This document shows positions 46,455 through 55,477 of a DNA stretch of 64,000 nt, in pieces. Made by a program: the position numbers and the translations under genes. The stretch's first letter is position 1. Every line of letters starts with the position of its first letter. The notes under the pieces are model-generated. The model was not told the origin of the DNA. It did no database searches and saw only the letters and a list, made by a program, of their open reading frames with translations. Location: positions 2,604,001 through 2,668,000 of the forward strand of contig NZ_CP060723.1 in NCBI RefSeq assembly GCF_014395225.1, in the 5' to 3' direction. This DNA is from Pedobacter roseus (GTDB taxonomy: Bacteria > Bacteroidota > Bacteroidia > Sphingobacteriales > Sphingobacteriaceae).

Positions 46455-46484
46455 AAAACCCTTCCAGTAAACTGAAAGGGTTTT
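46455..46484 (-). terminator. Terminator of pnp
   Basis: AAAACCCTT and AAAGGGTTTT, with the inner CAGT/ACTG pair, form a nearly perfect hairpin followed on the minus strand by TTTTTTG. Confidence 0.9.
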
Positions 46485-46517
46485 ATATATTTCCGGACTT
46501 CCGACTCCGGACTTTTT

Positions 46518-48653
46518 CTATGCTTGTGGCGCAGCTGGTTTTTCTGGTCTTGGCAATAAAACTTTGCGAGAAAGTTTCATTTTACCTTGTTTATCGATGT
46601 CTAATAATTTAACCTCGATTTTATCACCTTCTTTTAATACACCATCCATGGTTTCTAAACGTTCCCATGAAATTTCAGAGATGTGTAATAAACCATCTTT
46701 ACCTGGCATAACCTCAACAAATGCACCAAACGGCATAATTGATTTTACTTTACCCTGATAAACTTCACCAATTTCTGGTTTAGCAACAATGTTACGGATA
46801 CGGGTGACCGCTGCATCAATAGCTGCTTTGTTATCAGCAAATACCTCTACGATACCTTTACCATCAACTTCTTCGATAGAGATTGAAGCACCGGTTTCGC
46901 GTTGCATTTCTTGTATAATTTTACCTCCAGGGCCGATAATGGCACCGATAAATTCTTTATCGATAGTTAAAGATACGATACGTGGAGCGTGTGGTTTGTA
47001 ATCTTCATTAGGCGAGCTAATGGTTTTCTTCATCTCGTTTAAGATGTGCAAACGACCTTCTTTAGCCTGTAATAAAGCTTTAGTTAAAACCTCGTATGAT
47101 AAACCATTGATTTTTAAGTCCATTTGACAAGCAACAATACCATGTTCAGTACCAGTTACTTTAAAGTCCATATCACCTAAATGATCTTCATCACCTAAAA
47201 TATCAGAAAGGATTGCGTATTTACCAGTTTTCTCATCAGTAATTAAACCCATTGCGATACCAGAAACCGGCGATTTGATTTTAATACCTGCATCCATTAA
47301 TGCTAATGTACCAGCACAAACAGTTGCCATTGATGATGAACCGTTAGATTCTAAAATATCAGAAACGATACGGATAGTATAAGGATTTGCTTCACCTTGA
47401 GGCAATACTTTTTTCAACGAACGTTGTGCTAAAGCACCGTGGCCAATTTCACGACGGCCAGCGCCTCTGTTTGGTCTAACCTCACCAGTTGAGAAACCAG
47501 GGAAATTATAGTGCAATAAGAATTTGTTGTAACCATTAAAGAAAGCACCATCAATCATTTGCTCATCATCTTTGCTACCTAAAGTAACCGATGTTAAAGA
47601 TTGAGTTTCGCCACGTGTAAATACAGCTGAACCGTGAGCAGCAGGTAAATAACCTACTTCGCTCCAGATTGGGCGGATTTCTGTAGTCTTACGACCATCT
47701 AAACGGATACCTTCATCTAGCAATAAATTTCTGATGGCATCGTACTGAACATCATGGTAATAATGTTTAGCCATTGCTTTGGTTAAATCAGCAGTATCTT
47801 CTGGCATTGCCTCGAAGAATTCGTTAATAATAGCTGTAAAACCTTCTTTACGAACATCTTTATTACCACCAGCTTTCGCTACCGCATAAACTTTATCGTA
47901 AGTATCAGCATAAACTTTAGCTTTTAAATCTGCATCGTGGTCTTCGTGGTTATATTCACGTTTAACTGTTTTGCCGGTAGCTTCAGTTAATTCAACCTGA
48001 ATGGCACATTGAACTTTAATTGCATCATGTGCGAATTTTAAAGCTTCAACCATTTCGTCTTCCTGAATTTCGTCGCACTCACCTTCAACCATGCCTATAT
48101 CGTTGGCCGAACCAGCAACCATGAACTCTAAAGTTGCGCGTTCTAATTCGCTGGCTTTAGGATTGATAATTAATTTACCATCAATTTTAGCAACACGTAC
48201 TTCAGAAATTGGACCATTGAAAGGAATATCAGATACCGATAATGCAGCTGATGCTGCTAAACCTGCCAAACAATCAGGCATTATATTTTTATCAGCAGAG
48301 ATTAAAGAAATCATCACCTGCGTATCAGAGTGATAATCACTTGGGAACATTGGGCGTAAAGCTCTATCCACTAAACGAGAGATTAATACCTCGTAATCAG
48401 ATAATCTTGCCTCACGACGTAAAAAGCCTCCTGGAATACGACCTGTAGCCGCATATTTTTCCTGATAATCAACCGATAAAGGTAAAAAATCAGTACCTGG
48501 TTTAGCACCAACAGTTGATACTACCGTTGCTAACAACATCGTATCGCCCATTTTTACCACAACCGAACCATCAGCTTGTTTAGCCAATTTACCAGTTTCA
48601 ATTTCTACAATTCTGCCATCGCCCAAATCGAACGATTTTTTTATTACATTCAT
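46518..48653 (-). CDS. pnp: Polyribonucleotide nucleotidyltransferase
   Basis: PNPase degrades RNA 3' to 5' by phosphorolysis. This 711-residue protein has two RNase PH domains joined by a helical linker, with [22 protein letters not shown] and [17 protein letters not shown] domain ([17 protein letters not shown], near residue 570) and an S1 domain ([20 protein letters not shown], near 630) close the protein. rpsO lies upstream on the same strand, with a terminator between them, as is usual for this pair. Confidence 0.98.
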   Translation of the reverse strand: MNVIKKSFDLGDGRIVEIETGKLAKQADGSVVVKMGDTMLLATVVSTVGAKPGTDFLPLSVDYQEKYAATGRIPGGFLRREARLSDYEVLISRLVDRALRPMFPSDYHSDTQVMISLISADKNIMPDCLAGLAASAALSVSDIPFNGPISEVRVAKIDGKLIINPKASELERATLEFMVAGSANDIGMVEGECDEIQEDEMVEALKFAHDAIKVQCAIQVELTEATGKTVKREYNHEDHDADLKAKVYADTYDKVYAVAKAGGNKDVRKEGFTAIINEFFEAMPEDTADLTKAMAKHYYHDVQYDAIRNLLLDEGIRLDGRKTTEIRPIWSEVGYLPAAHGSAVFTRGETQSLTSVTLGSKDDEQMIDGAFFNGYNKFLLHYNFPGFSTGEVRPNRGAGRREIGHGALAQRSLKKVLPQGEANPYTIRIVSDILESNGSSSMATVCAGTLALMDAGIKIKSPVSGIAMGLITDEKTGKYAILSDILGDEDHLGDMDFKVTGTEHGIVACQMDLKINGLSYEVLTKALLQAKEGRLHILNEMKKTISSPNEDYKPHAPRIVSLTIDKEFIGAIIGPGGKIIQEMQRETGASISIEEVDGKGIVEVFADNKAAIDAAVTRIRNIVAKPEIGEVYQGKVKSIMPFGAFVEVMPGKDGLLHISEISWERLETMDGVLKEGDKIEVKLLDIDKQGKMKLSRKVLLPRPEKPAAPQA

Positions 48654-48785
48654 TTAATTAGAATTATGGTGTGTTTTCCTCTTTCTACACACCGTTGTTT
48701 ATATATGTTTTTGTTTTTGCAAACGAAGATAAGATTAAAAAAGCCTATCATAACAAATCCCGTTAAAAAAATTAACAGGAAATTA

Positions 48786-48812
48786 AAAAGCCACTCCCTT
48801 AAGAATGGCTTT
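48786..48812 (-). terminator. Terminator of rpsO
   Basis: AAAGCCA and TGGCTTT arms with a short internal mismatch, followed on the minus strand by a T-rich run. It lies between rpsO and pnp. Confidence 0.7.
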
Positions 48813-48828
48813 CGCTGATAAAATTCGC

Positions 48829-49113
48829 TTATTTTTGTTTAATGATATCACGAAGCGATAAAGCTTTGATGATAGCACGGTAGCGCTCAATATCTTTTTT
48901 GTATAGGTAAGCCAAAATACCGCGGCGTTTACCTACCAATTTTTGAAGTGACAACTGAGTAGAAAAATCCTTACGGTTTTTCTTTAAGTGTTCTGTTAAG
49001 TGCGCAATACGGTATGTAAATAACGCTACTTGACCTTCTGCAGAACCAGTGTTGGTTTCTACTTCGCCGTGTTGTTTAAAGATTTCGGCTTTCTTTTCTG
49101 GACTTAAATACAT
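48829..49113 (-). CDS. rpsO: 30S ribosomal protein S15
   Basis: S15 binds 16S rRNA in the small-subunit platform. The ATG at 49113 gives 94 residues starting YLSPEKKAEIFKQHG, close to the family length of 89; an upstream in-frame start would add an unconserved hydrophobic stretch. Family marks are TGSAEGQVALFTYRIAHLTEHLKKN and LVGKRRGILAYL. Confidence 0.97.
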   Translation of the reverse strand: MYLSPEKKAEIFKQHGEVETNTGSAEGQVALFTYRIAHLTEHLKKNRKDFSTQLSLQKLVGKRRGILAYLYKKDIERYRAIIKALSLRDIIKQK

Positions 49114-49235
49114 TTCTTGAATAATATTAAAGCAATAAAAATTAATTAATTGTGGCGCAAAGATAAGGTTATTATTGGTTAAAAACAAGTATTATTAACC
49201 GATTGATTATTTGGAAAGCAAAGTCTCGTTTTTAT

Positions 49236-49362
49236 CGGCTGCTTCACTCCCGCCCTCGCTACAATCTTTTTGCCATTCTACTTCCTTTGTCGTTATCCAG
49301 AAGAGGAAAGACTGAGCAATCTAATTCGGCAGCAAAGCAAAAAGGATTTCCGCTAAGTCGGG
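49236..49362. repeat. Structured intergenic element, family B copy 2 (diverged)
   Basis: AATCTTTTTGC (49263-49273) and GCAAAAAGGATT (49337-49348) are complementary apart from one bulge. The ends CTCCCGCCCTCGCT and CGCTAAGTCGGG mirror the CCCGAC...CGG ends of the copy at 21354-21444 in the opposite orientation. Located between rpsO and the nucleotidyltransferase remnant. Confidence 0.55.
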
Positions 49363-49391
49363 TTTAGATAACTTAAGACGGTGCAATAGGC

Positions 49392-49812
49392 TTAGTTTTT
49401 CTTATTAATACGCTCCAATTCTAAAACATCTAGCTGATCTTTAGGCATGTTAGTAGCCCGTTTATTATCCAAAAGATGGTTATAATGCAGAAACCTTGCT
49501 TTTATACCATTAATTTCATCTACAGTAGCCATTTGAAAATACTCATCGAATTTTTGTTTATCAAGGCCGGGGATATCTGTCATTAAATCTGCATACATGC
49601 CGTCATCTGCCATAGCCCATTTTAACAAGGGCATAAATCAGATTTTGTCTGTTTTCGTTAGTATCCTTGAGATAAATATCTAAATCGCCAGTGGTACGGT
49701 TATAACCATACCGGTTAACAGCAAAACCACCAACAATGAGGTAATTAACGTTAAATTGCTCAAATGTTTCCAGCAACAAAAGCATTTCAGGATTTTCTTT
49801 ATCAAAAGACAT
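49392..49812 (-). pseudogene. Frameshifted nucleotidyltransferase remnant
   Basis: Two minus-strand frames together cover a relative of the intact nucleotidyltransferase. The first (49812 to 49603) has LIVGGFAVNRYGYNRTTGDLDIYL and stops after KMGYGR. The second (49634 to 49392) resumes with DLMTDIPGLDKQKFDEYF and ends PKDQLDVLELERINKKN. Compared with the intact copy, about 20 residues in the middle are missing and the frame changes, so the protein is broken. Sequencing error alone would not explain the missing segment. Confidence 0.75.
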
Positions 49813-49832
49813 AAAGCCATTATATGGCCGAC

Positions 49833-50023
49833 TTACGGATGATAATGCCTTTTCCTTGAGGAGATTTTAAAGGCTGGCCACCATTCATAATAACTGTGGT
49901 TGAGTTGCAAAACACCAAAAAAGCGTTGCTCAGGCGTGCGGCTCAAATAAACAGCATCACGTTCCTCCACAATTGTTTCGCGTGGAGTATTGATATCATA
50001 TAATTTGAGTTTTCCTATTTCAT
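49833..50023 (-). pseudogene. Decayed small partner of the nucleotidyltransferase remnant
   Basis: The frame that ends TAA at 49833-49835 reads RETIVEERDAVYLSRTPEQR and then FFGVLQLNHSYYEWWPAF, matching the layout of the intact partner (SSSYTERFHTMARLMKLNM). The only nearby ATG (50021-50023) is out of frame, with ATG AAA TAG; one extra A would restore it. The gene ends 20 bp before the nucleotidyltransferase remnant, as in the intact module. Confidence 0.5.
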
Positions 50024-50065
50024 ATCAAAAATATGAAAAAAGAGCAATAAAAATATACAATTGCA

Positions 50066-50073
50066 TACTTTTG
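50066..50073 (+). promoter_or_regulatory. Bacteroidota-type -7 element for the thioesterase gene
   Basis: TACTTTTG fits TAnnTTTG. Transcription from it would start near 50080, after the TTG at 50061, which argues for the TTG at 50091 as the start codon. No clear -33 element was seen. Confidence 0.45.
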
Positions 50074-50090
50074 CTGAAAACATTTTAACC

Positions 50091-50510
50091 TTGGAAAAGA
50101 ATCAATATAGCATTTTCGAAAGCGAATTACGTGTCCGTCCCGATGATATCGATATGTTTAACCACGTACACAACAGTAAATATCTGGATTATGTATTGGC
50201 GGCTCGTTATGAGCAGATGGAAAAGTTTTACGGTATGCCCTGGGAGCACTTTACCAAACAGGATTTAGGCTGGGTGGTAAGCCATGTTGATATCAATTTT
50301 AAACGCCCATTATTAATGAACGATTTAATGCTGATTAGAACAGGGATTCTGAACATGAACGATAAAGGTTGTTCAGTACAATTCGAAATCATCAATCAAA
50401 AAACAGGAAAAGTAGCTTCAGATGGCATTTTTGATTACGTACTGATTGATTTAAATACTAGCAGAGGTACAAAAGTTACCGAAGAAATGATTAAAGCCTA
50501 TAGCATTTAG
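50091..50510 (+). CDS. Acyl-CoA thioesterase (hot-dog fold)
   Basis: From the TTG at 50091 it has 139 residues. It opens with ESELRVRPDDIDMFNHVHNSKYLDYVLAARYEQMEK, whose Asp-x-x-x-x-x-His-Val region is the hot-dog thioesterase signature, and continues with VSHVDINFKRPL. It probably hydrolyses acyl-CoA or acyl-ACP; the substrate is unknown. A TTG at 50061 would add ten residues but lies upstream of the predicted transcription start. No neighbours share its direction closely. Confidence 0.85.
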   Translation: MEKNQYSIFESELRVRPDDIDMFNHVHNSKYLDYVLAARYEQMEKFYGMPWEHFTKQDLGWVVSHVDINFKRPLLMNDLMLIRTGILNMNDKGCSVQFEIINQKTGKVASDGIFDYVLIDLNTSRGTKVTEEMIKAYSI

Positions 50511-50623
50511 GTAATTACACAGATTTAAGAGATTACATAGATAGAGTAATTCACCCATTTAGAAATAGTGATTATAAATCCGTGAGTTCTGTGCCTCTGT
50601 GGCTAAAATTATGAGATAAAATG

Positions 50624-50646
50624 GGTCTTAGCGAAATGCTAAGACC
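50624..50646. repeat. Perfect hairpin in the gap before the MATE gene
   Basis: GGTCTTAGC and GCTAAGACC flank GAAAT. No T-tract follows. The surrounding gap (50511-50746) also holds word-like fragments such as TCTGTGCCTCTGTGG and no gene. Confidence 0.55.
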
Positions 50647-50746
50647 AGACTAAAGAACTTAACTAAATATAAAATCAGGGCGTTCCGCGTCTCCGTAGCA
50701 AAAAACCATAAAAACCAATCACTTTCTTAAAAATTAGTCATCAAAA

Positions 50747-50776
50747 TTTGACAATTCAAAATTTTACCTATCTTTG
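50747..50776 (+). promoter_or_regulatory. Bacteroidota-type promoter for the leader peptide and MATE gene
   Basis: TTTG at 50747-50750 and TATCTTTG at 50769-50776, with an 18-bp spacer, fit the TTTG-N18/19-TAnnTTTG consensus. Transcription would begin near 50782, about 15 bases before the leader ATG. Confidence 0.75.
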
Positions 50777-50798
50777 CTTTATCAAAAAGACCAGAGCC

Positions 50799-50831
50799 AT
50801 GATAGTATCTGCAATCCGTTTGAGGTTTTAA
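50799..50831 (+). CDS. Leader peptide with Arg-Leu-Arg motif (10 aa)
   Basis: The frame ATG ATA GTA TCT GCA ATC CGT TTG AGG TTT TAA encodes MIVSAIRLRF. Residues 7-9 form R-L-R, the charged-x-charged type of motif at which macrolide-bound ribosomes stall in known Erm leader peptides. The segment after it contains two GAGG copies (50822-50825 and 50838-50841) that can compete for one CCTC (50846-50849). A CGCT/AGCG hairpin follows at 50870-50881. The MATE gene starts at 50919. Regulatory function is inferred. Confidence 0.6.
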   Translation: MIVSAIRLRF

Positions 50832-50918
50832 TTAACTGAGGATTCCCTCCATTTCAATTTAGGTATGTGCGCTTAACAGCGTATCATTGGTTTATACATC
50901 ACAATTTATTTTTATTAT

Positions 50919-52343
50919 ATGTCACAGTCTGCAAAGGCAAAGGGCAAACTATCGTCATTTTTCGATATCCTTGTCCAGTCTTTAAAAGGTCACGAAGTTG
51001 ACCTCACTTCAATTAGTATTAAACGCGCCATCATTTTATTGGCCATTCCCATGATGTTGGAAATGGCCATGGAATCGGTTTTTGCCTTAGTCGATCTTTA
51101 TTTTGTAGGCCACCTGGAAAACAGCAGCCATGCCATACAAACCGTTGGTTTAACCGAATCGGTTTTAACCATTATTTATTCTTTGGCCATTGGCTTAAGC
51201 ATGGCCGCAACAGCCGTTGTTGCCAGGAGAATTGGCGAGAAAAACCCGGAGGCGGCATCAAAAGCAGGTATGCAAACCATTGTAATTGCAGTTGCGGTTA
51301 ACATTCTGATCAGCATTGCAGGATTAATCTATGCAAGAGATATCCTGTTATTAATGGGTGCTTCAACAGAAACTGCAGATCATGGAACCACCTTCGTACG
51401 CATTATGATGGGCGGAAGTATCATTATTGTACTATTATTTCTGATCAATGGTATTTTTAGAGGTGCAGGTAATGCTGCAATCGCAATGCGCAGTTTATGG
51501 ATCGCCAATATTGCCAACATCATCCTCTGCCCCATTTTTATTAACGGTTTTGGACCAGTACCGGCATTTGGTTTAACAGGCGCTGCAATTGCCACAACCA
51601 TTGGTCGTGGCTTGGGCGTAAGCTACCAGGTTTACAATCTATTTAGCGGTAAAAATGCGCTTAAGATACGTATCAGTCATTTTATTCCAGATTTTATGCA
51701 GATTAAAGCGATTGTTAAGATTGCTGCTCCTGCTATTTTTCAGTTTGTAATTGCAAGTTGCAGCTGGGTATTTTTGGCTGAATTGGTGGCAACCACTGGT
51801 GGAGATGCGGGATCGGCAGGTTACCAAACAGCATTGCGCCTGATGATGTTTTTTATGTTGCCAGCATGGGGGCTGAGTAATGCAGCGGCTACTTTAGTTG
51901 GTCAAAATCTAGGTGCCGGACATGTAGACCGGGCTGAAAAATCGGTTTTCCAAACACTAAAATATATTTTGATTTTCATGGCCGTGGTAAGTGTGTTATT
52001 TCTCACCTGTGGGCACCTGTTCGCAGCATTTTTCACTTCTGATGAAAAAGTAATAACGATAGCAAGCAAAGCTTTAAAAATTTTAAGCATCGGTTTTGTG
52101 ATTTATGGTGCAGCGATGGTATTTAGCAGTGCCTTTAACGGTGCTGGTGATACATGGACACCAACAAAAATAAACGTTTTTGCATTTTGGTTGTTCCAGA
52201 TTCCATTGGCTTACTTTTTAGCAAAATATTTAGAAATGGGTCCCACCGGTGTTTTTATTGCCATTCCTACGGCCGAAGCAGGTATTGCAATAGCGGCATT
52301 TATCCTTTTTAAAAAAGGGAAATGGAAGAAAATTAAGGTTTAA
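50919..52343 (+). CDS. MATE family multidrug efflux transporter
   Basis: This 474-residue, twelve-helix inner-membrane protein has the MATE layout of two six-helix bundles, with ALVDLYFVGHLENSSHAIQTVGL and LMGASTETADHG in the first half and AWGLSNAAATLVGQNLGAG in the second. MATE pumps export cationic drugs, using sodium or proton gradients. A ten-residue leader peptide and a predicted promoter lie upstream. The gene ends in a strong terminator. Substrate is unknown. Confidence 0.93.
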   Translation: MSQSAKAKGKLSSFFDILVQSLKGHEVDLTSISIKRAIILLAIPMMLEMAMESVFALVDLYFVGHLENSSHAIQTVGLTESVLTIIYSLAIGLSMAATAVVARRIGEKNPEAASKAGMQTIVIAVAVNILISIAGLIYARDILLLMGASTETADHGTTFVRIMMGGSIIIVLLFLINGIFRGAGNAAIAMRSLWIANIANIILCPIFINGFGPVPAFGLTGAAIATTIGRGLGVSYQVYNLFSGKNALKIRISHFIPDFMQIKAIVKIAAPAIFQFVIASCSWVFLAELVATTGGDAGSAGYQTALRLMMFFMLPAWGLSNAAATLVGQNLGAGHVDRAEKSVFQTLKYILIFMAVVSVLFLTCGHLFAAFFTSDEKVITIASKALKILSIGFVIYGAAMVFSSAFNGAGDTWTPTKINVFAFWLFQIPLAYFLAKYLEMGPTGVFIAIPTAEAGIAIAAFILFKKGKWKKIKV

Positions 52344-52349
52344 TTTTCA

Positions 52350-52420
52350 ACACAAATAAGCACGGATGTTTTATTGAGTAAATATTGTTATCCTGCTTAT
52401 TTGTGGTTATTTTTTTTTAC
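52350..52420 (+). terminator. Terminator of the MATE gene
   Basis: ACAAATAAGCA (52352-52362) pairs with TGCTTATTTGT (52394-52404), and GGTTATTTTTTTTT follows. Confidence 0.85.
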
Positions 52421-52478
52421 AATAGGTAAAAAAACCTTCGTAAAAAGTTCGTCATTGACGATTTAGTTAACCCTAGTC

Positions 52479-53399
52479 CTATACTTCGGGTTGCTCAGTT
52501 TCAATGTAATTGTTTTCTAAAGTACCGTCGCTATAGAGCTTTAAAATAGCGTAACCTGGTGCAGTTTCCTGATAATAATAAGGTTTTGCAGATCTTTTAT
52601 CTCCTTTGCCCCACCAAAAACCACTCATGGCGCCATTACAATAATATTCGACACCATTGTACCAGGCCCTATCCAATAAATGCTGGTGACCGCTAAGACA
52701 AACCTTCACTTTATCTTTGTGTTTGTAAAACAATGCCTTTAATTCCTTATGGTCGCCGTGCTGACCACCTTCCCAGGTACCGGTAACGGTTAATATGGGG
52801 TAATGAGACATGAGCAAAACCGGGGTATTGGCTGGTAAATTTTCCAGTTCATTTTCCAGCCATTTATACTGTTCGCTATCCAGAGCAGTATTTTTATTAT
52901 TGCCATCCAAAATAATAAAATGCCAACCTTTTTTAGAGAAACTGTAATAGCGGTTAGGAATTTTTAATCTCCTAACCACGTAGTCCTTACCGTACATTTC
53001 ATCATCTGTAGATGGTGCAGCCCACCAGATGTCGTGATTACCAATACAGCTGTGTACTTCGTATTCTGAAATCTGTTTGATGCAGTTATCCCAGATTCCC
53101 CATTGTTCTATTACACTATCCCGTTTAATGTCCTTATAATCCGCAGCATGAATGCTATCGCCTCCATTAAGAAAAAAATCCACTTTCTGTTTTTTGATTT
53201 CTTTCAGGGATTTTTCAAATCTAGCAGGCGCATCATCTCCATTCCTGATGTGTACATCGGTGATGTGTGCAATGGTTAAGATAGGTTTCTTATTGAGGTT
53301 TTTCTCAAGTGGAGCAGCCAGGGCTACATTTTTCAGATCACCAAGTACAAGCGCAGCTGTAGCTAAAGGAATCGATTTTAATAAATTTCTTCTTTTCAT
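52479..53399 (-). CDS. Exported metallophosphoesterase (calcineurin-like)
   Basis: This 306-residue protein starts KRRNLLKSIPLATAALVLG, resembling a twin-arginine signal, which is common for metalloenzymes folded in the cytoplasm. The active-site motifs appear as AHITDVHIRNGDD, NGGDSIHAA, CIGNHDIWW and SGHQHLLDR. It lies in the same direction as the SusD gene, 288 bp downstream, with repeats between. It may act on phosphoesters imported or cleaved by the Sus-like system. Confidence 0.88.
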   Translation of the reverse strand: MKRRNLLKSIPLATAALVLGDLKNVALAAPLEKNLNKKPILTIAHITDVHIRNGDDAPARFEKSLKEIKKQKVDFFLNGGDSIHAADYKDIKRDSVIEQWGIWDNCIKQISEYEVHSCIGNHDIWWAAPSTDDEMYGKDYVVRRLKIPNRYYSFSKKGWHFIILDGNNKNTALDSEQYKWLENELENLPANTPVLLMSHYPILTVTGTWEGGQHGDHKELKALFYKHKDKVKVCLSGHQHLLDRAWYNGVEYYCNGAMSGFWWGKGDKRSAKPYYYQETAPGYAILKLYSDGTLENNYIETEQPEV

Positions 53400-53430
53400 G
53401 TGTGTTTTGAATATTCAATTAAAGATATTT

Positions 53431-53490
53431 CGTCATGTTGAGCCTGTCGAAGCACTTTACAGCGGATGTCGTCAAGTCCTTCGACAAGCT
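53431..53490. repeat. Imperfect palindromic repeat
   Basis: CGTCATGTTGAGCCTGTCGAAG (in two parts) pairs with CTTCGACAAGCT near 53479-53490. It lies directly beside the family C element at 53516-53589. Confidence 0.6.
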
Positions 53491-53515
53491 AACTTTGATA
53501 GATTCCATTAGAACA

Positions 53516-53589
53516 ATCGTCATTCCCGCGCAGGCGGGAATCTTAAAGCGCATGCATTACGATTCCCAATCGAAATTGGGAATGACGAT
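53516..53589. repeat. Dispersed palindromic repeat, family C copy 2
   Basis: It begins ATCGTCATTCCCGCGC and ends TTGGGAATGACGAT, and is the reverse orientation of 34181-34252. It lies between the SusD and phosphoesterase genes. Confidence 0.88.
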
Positions 53590-53687
53590 CCCTCGCAGTC
53601 TATCATATTGCCACAAAATCTGTCATTCATATTGATTTTTATGTAATAAATTATCTCTTAGGATGACAATTCTCTATTTTTGATGTT

Positions 53688-55466
53688 TTACTGCCAACCC
53701 GTTGGTTGTTTAAGCTGTGGATTTAGTAAAATCTGTTGCATGGGTATCGGGAAATAATAATATTTCGGATCGACAAACGATCTTGGTGAACTTAGGTTTT
53801 CCGGAAACATAATAAATCCGGAAGTTCCGTTGCTTAAGTAAAAACTATTATCACTCAGGTAATATTTTACCAGTTTGGCTTTCACATCAGCAGGCAGACC
53901 ATCAAGTGGTGTTTCCTGATTTGGTGCCTGTAAAACAGCGATATCTTCTACCCCATCACCAGTAACATCATAAGCGCCTAATTTAGTTAAATACATGCCT
54001 TGTGTAGGTTTTTCAAGCAGTTTACCTGCTTTCCAGCGCAATAAATCGGTAAACCTGAAACCTTCGCAGGCCAGTTCTACATTACGTTCTCTGCGGATTT
54101 CCAACAACACACCTTTATTGGCGCTGTTAACCTGAGGATACATGGCTGCTAAAACCGCATCGGGTGTAGTATTGGCAGCGGCCATGTTTAATGGTGCTAC
54201 GCCTGCACGGTTACGCAAAACATTAATGGTATTATCTACATCGCTTTGGTTAAGTAAACCCAACTCGGCCCTTGCCTCCGCATAGTTTAACAAAACCTCT
54301 GCATAACGTAAAATCGGCAGATCGGTAAACTCAGTATACACTTTGGTGGTGGGGTCTATTGCATAAAATTTGATCTGTGGATACCCCCCAAAAGTTGGTC
54401 TCGTTTTATTGGGTATTCCGCCGAGTGTGGTAGAAAAGCCCGGAGGCATAATGGTTACCGCCATTCGTGGATCGCGGTTATTAAAAATTTCTGCATAAGT
54501 TTTTTTATCCCAATCTGCAGTTGAAGTAAAAGCGGTGCCATCCGTCATCAGGTAAGTATCGATCAAACTTTTGCTTAAAGCCCATTGCCAATCGAAAACA
54601 TAATGGGTACTGTTAGCGCGGTTTAATGCCTTGTCGTAATCATCATAAAATATCATTTCTTTGTTGCCGCTCAAATCCTGGCTGGTAAAAAGTTTTTGAT
54701 AATCTTCGCCTTTCTTTCCGGTATTGTAAATGCTAAATCCGCCGGTCATTACCTCTTTACTAGCCGATTCTGCCCTTTGTAAAAAAGTATTGGCAGTGGC
54801 CTGCAAACCAAGTTCATCATGGTATTTCCTGAAAGTACCTTCGAAGAGGCAAAATCTGCTGAGTACCGTTAAGGCCGCCCATTTGGTAATGCGTGTGGTC
54901 GTACCCGTTGCCATTACATTGGCTGCAGCATATTCAAGATCGGCTTTTACCGAATCGGCAACTAAAGTGCGCGGATCTTTAGCTTTATATAATTGGGCCT
55001 GATCATCAGGATTCAACACCGTAGAATAATAAGGAACATCACCATAACGTGCAATCATGTTGAAATAGAATATGCCCCTGTAAAAACGGGCTATGCCTAC
55101 AAAGTGTTTAATGGTGGCCGGATCACCCTGAACCTGCTGAAGATTATTGAGCAGGTAATTAATACTGCGAAGGTTATCCCATTTCCATCCGCCAACATTT
55201 GCCGAATTGATTTTCCCCCTGATCATGTTGTCCAGCTCGCTACCGCCTAAGTTAACAGAGATGTTATCAGAAAAAAGATCATTGGTAGCTGGACCAAACA
55301 TGCCGTAGAATCCATTGGTATAGGTTTCCAGATCTGCTGTGGTTTTAAAAAACTGATTCGGTGTAATGGTGGTTTCCGGAATCCTGTCAAGAAAATCTTT
55401 CTTACAACCTGCCAATACTCCAATGATTAAGAAAAATAGAATATGGATGTAGTATTTTGTTTTCAT
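53688..55466 (-). CDS. SusD/RagB-family outer-membrane lipoprotein
   Basis: SusD proteins are the surface lid that captures glycans or other oligomers for a SusC channel. This 592-residue protein has a lipoprotein signal ending GVLAGC (Cys21) and then KKDFLDRIPETTITPNQFF, typical of the family. The body is rich in TPR-like helices, and LPILRYAEVLLNYAEAR and RRERNVELACEGFRFTDLLRW are clear SusD signatures. It is 11 bp after the SusC gene in the same operon. The substrate is unknown. Confidence 0.94.
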   Translation of the reverse strand: MKTKYYIHILFFLIIGVLAGCKKDFLDRIPETTITPNQFFKTTADLETYTNGFYGMFGPATNDLFSDNISVNLGGSELDNMIRGKINSANVGGWKWDNLRSINYLLNNLQQVQGDPATIKHFVGIARFYRGIFYFNMIARYGDVPYYSTVLNPDDQAQLYKAKDPRTLVADSVKADLEYAAANVMATGTTTRITKWAALTVLSRFCLFEGTFRKYHDELGLQATANTFLQRAESASKEVMTGGFSIYNTGKKGEDYQKLFTSQDLSGNKEMIFYDDYDKALNRANSTHYVFDWQWALSKSLIDTYLMTDGTAFTSTADWDKKTYAEIFNNRDPRMAVTIMPPGFSTTLGGIPNKTRPTFGGYPQIKFYAIDPTTKVYTEFTDLPILRYAEVLLNYAEARAELGLLNQSDVDNTINVLRNRAGVAPLNMAAANTTPDAVLAAMYPQVNSANKGVLLEIRRERNVELACEGFRFTDLLRWKAGKLLEKPTQGMYLTKLGAYDVTGDGVEDIAVLQAPNQETPLDGLPADVKAKLVKYYLSDNSFYLSNGTSGFIMFPENLSSPRSFVDPKYYYFPIPMQQILLNPQLKQPTGWQ

Positions 55467-55477
55467 CTGTTTTAAGG

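Noticed and set aside
50061..50090. The TTG at 50061 as the thioesterase start
   Set aside because: A TAnnTTTG promoter element at 50066-50073 would place transcription after it; the TTG at 50091 is better.
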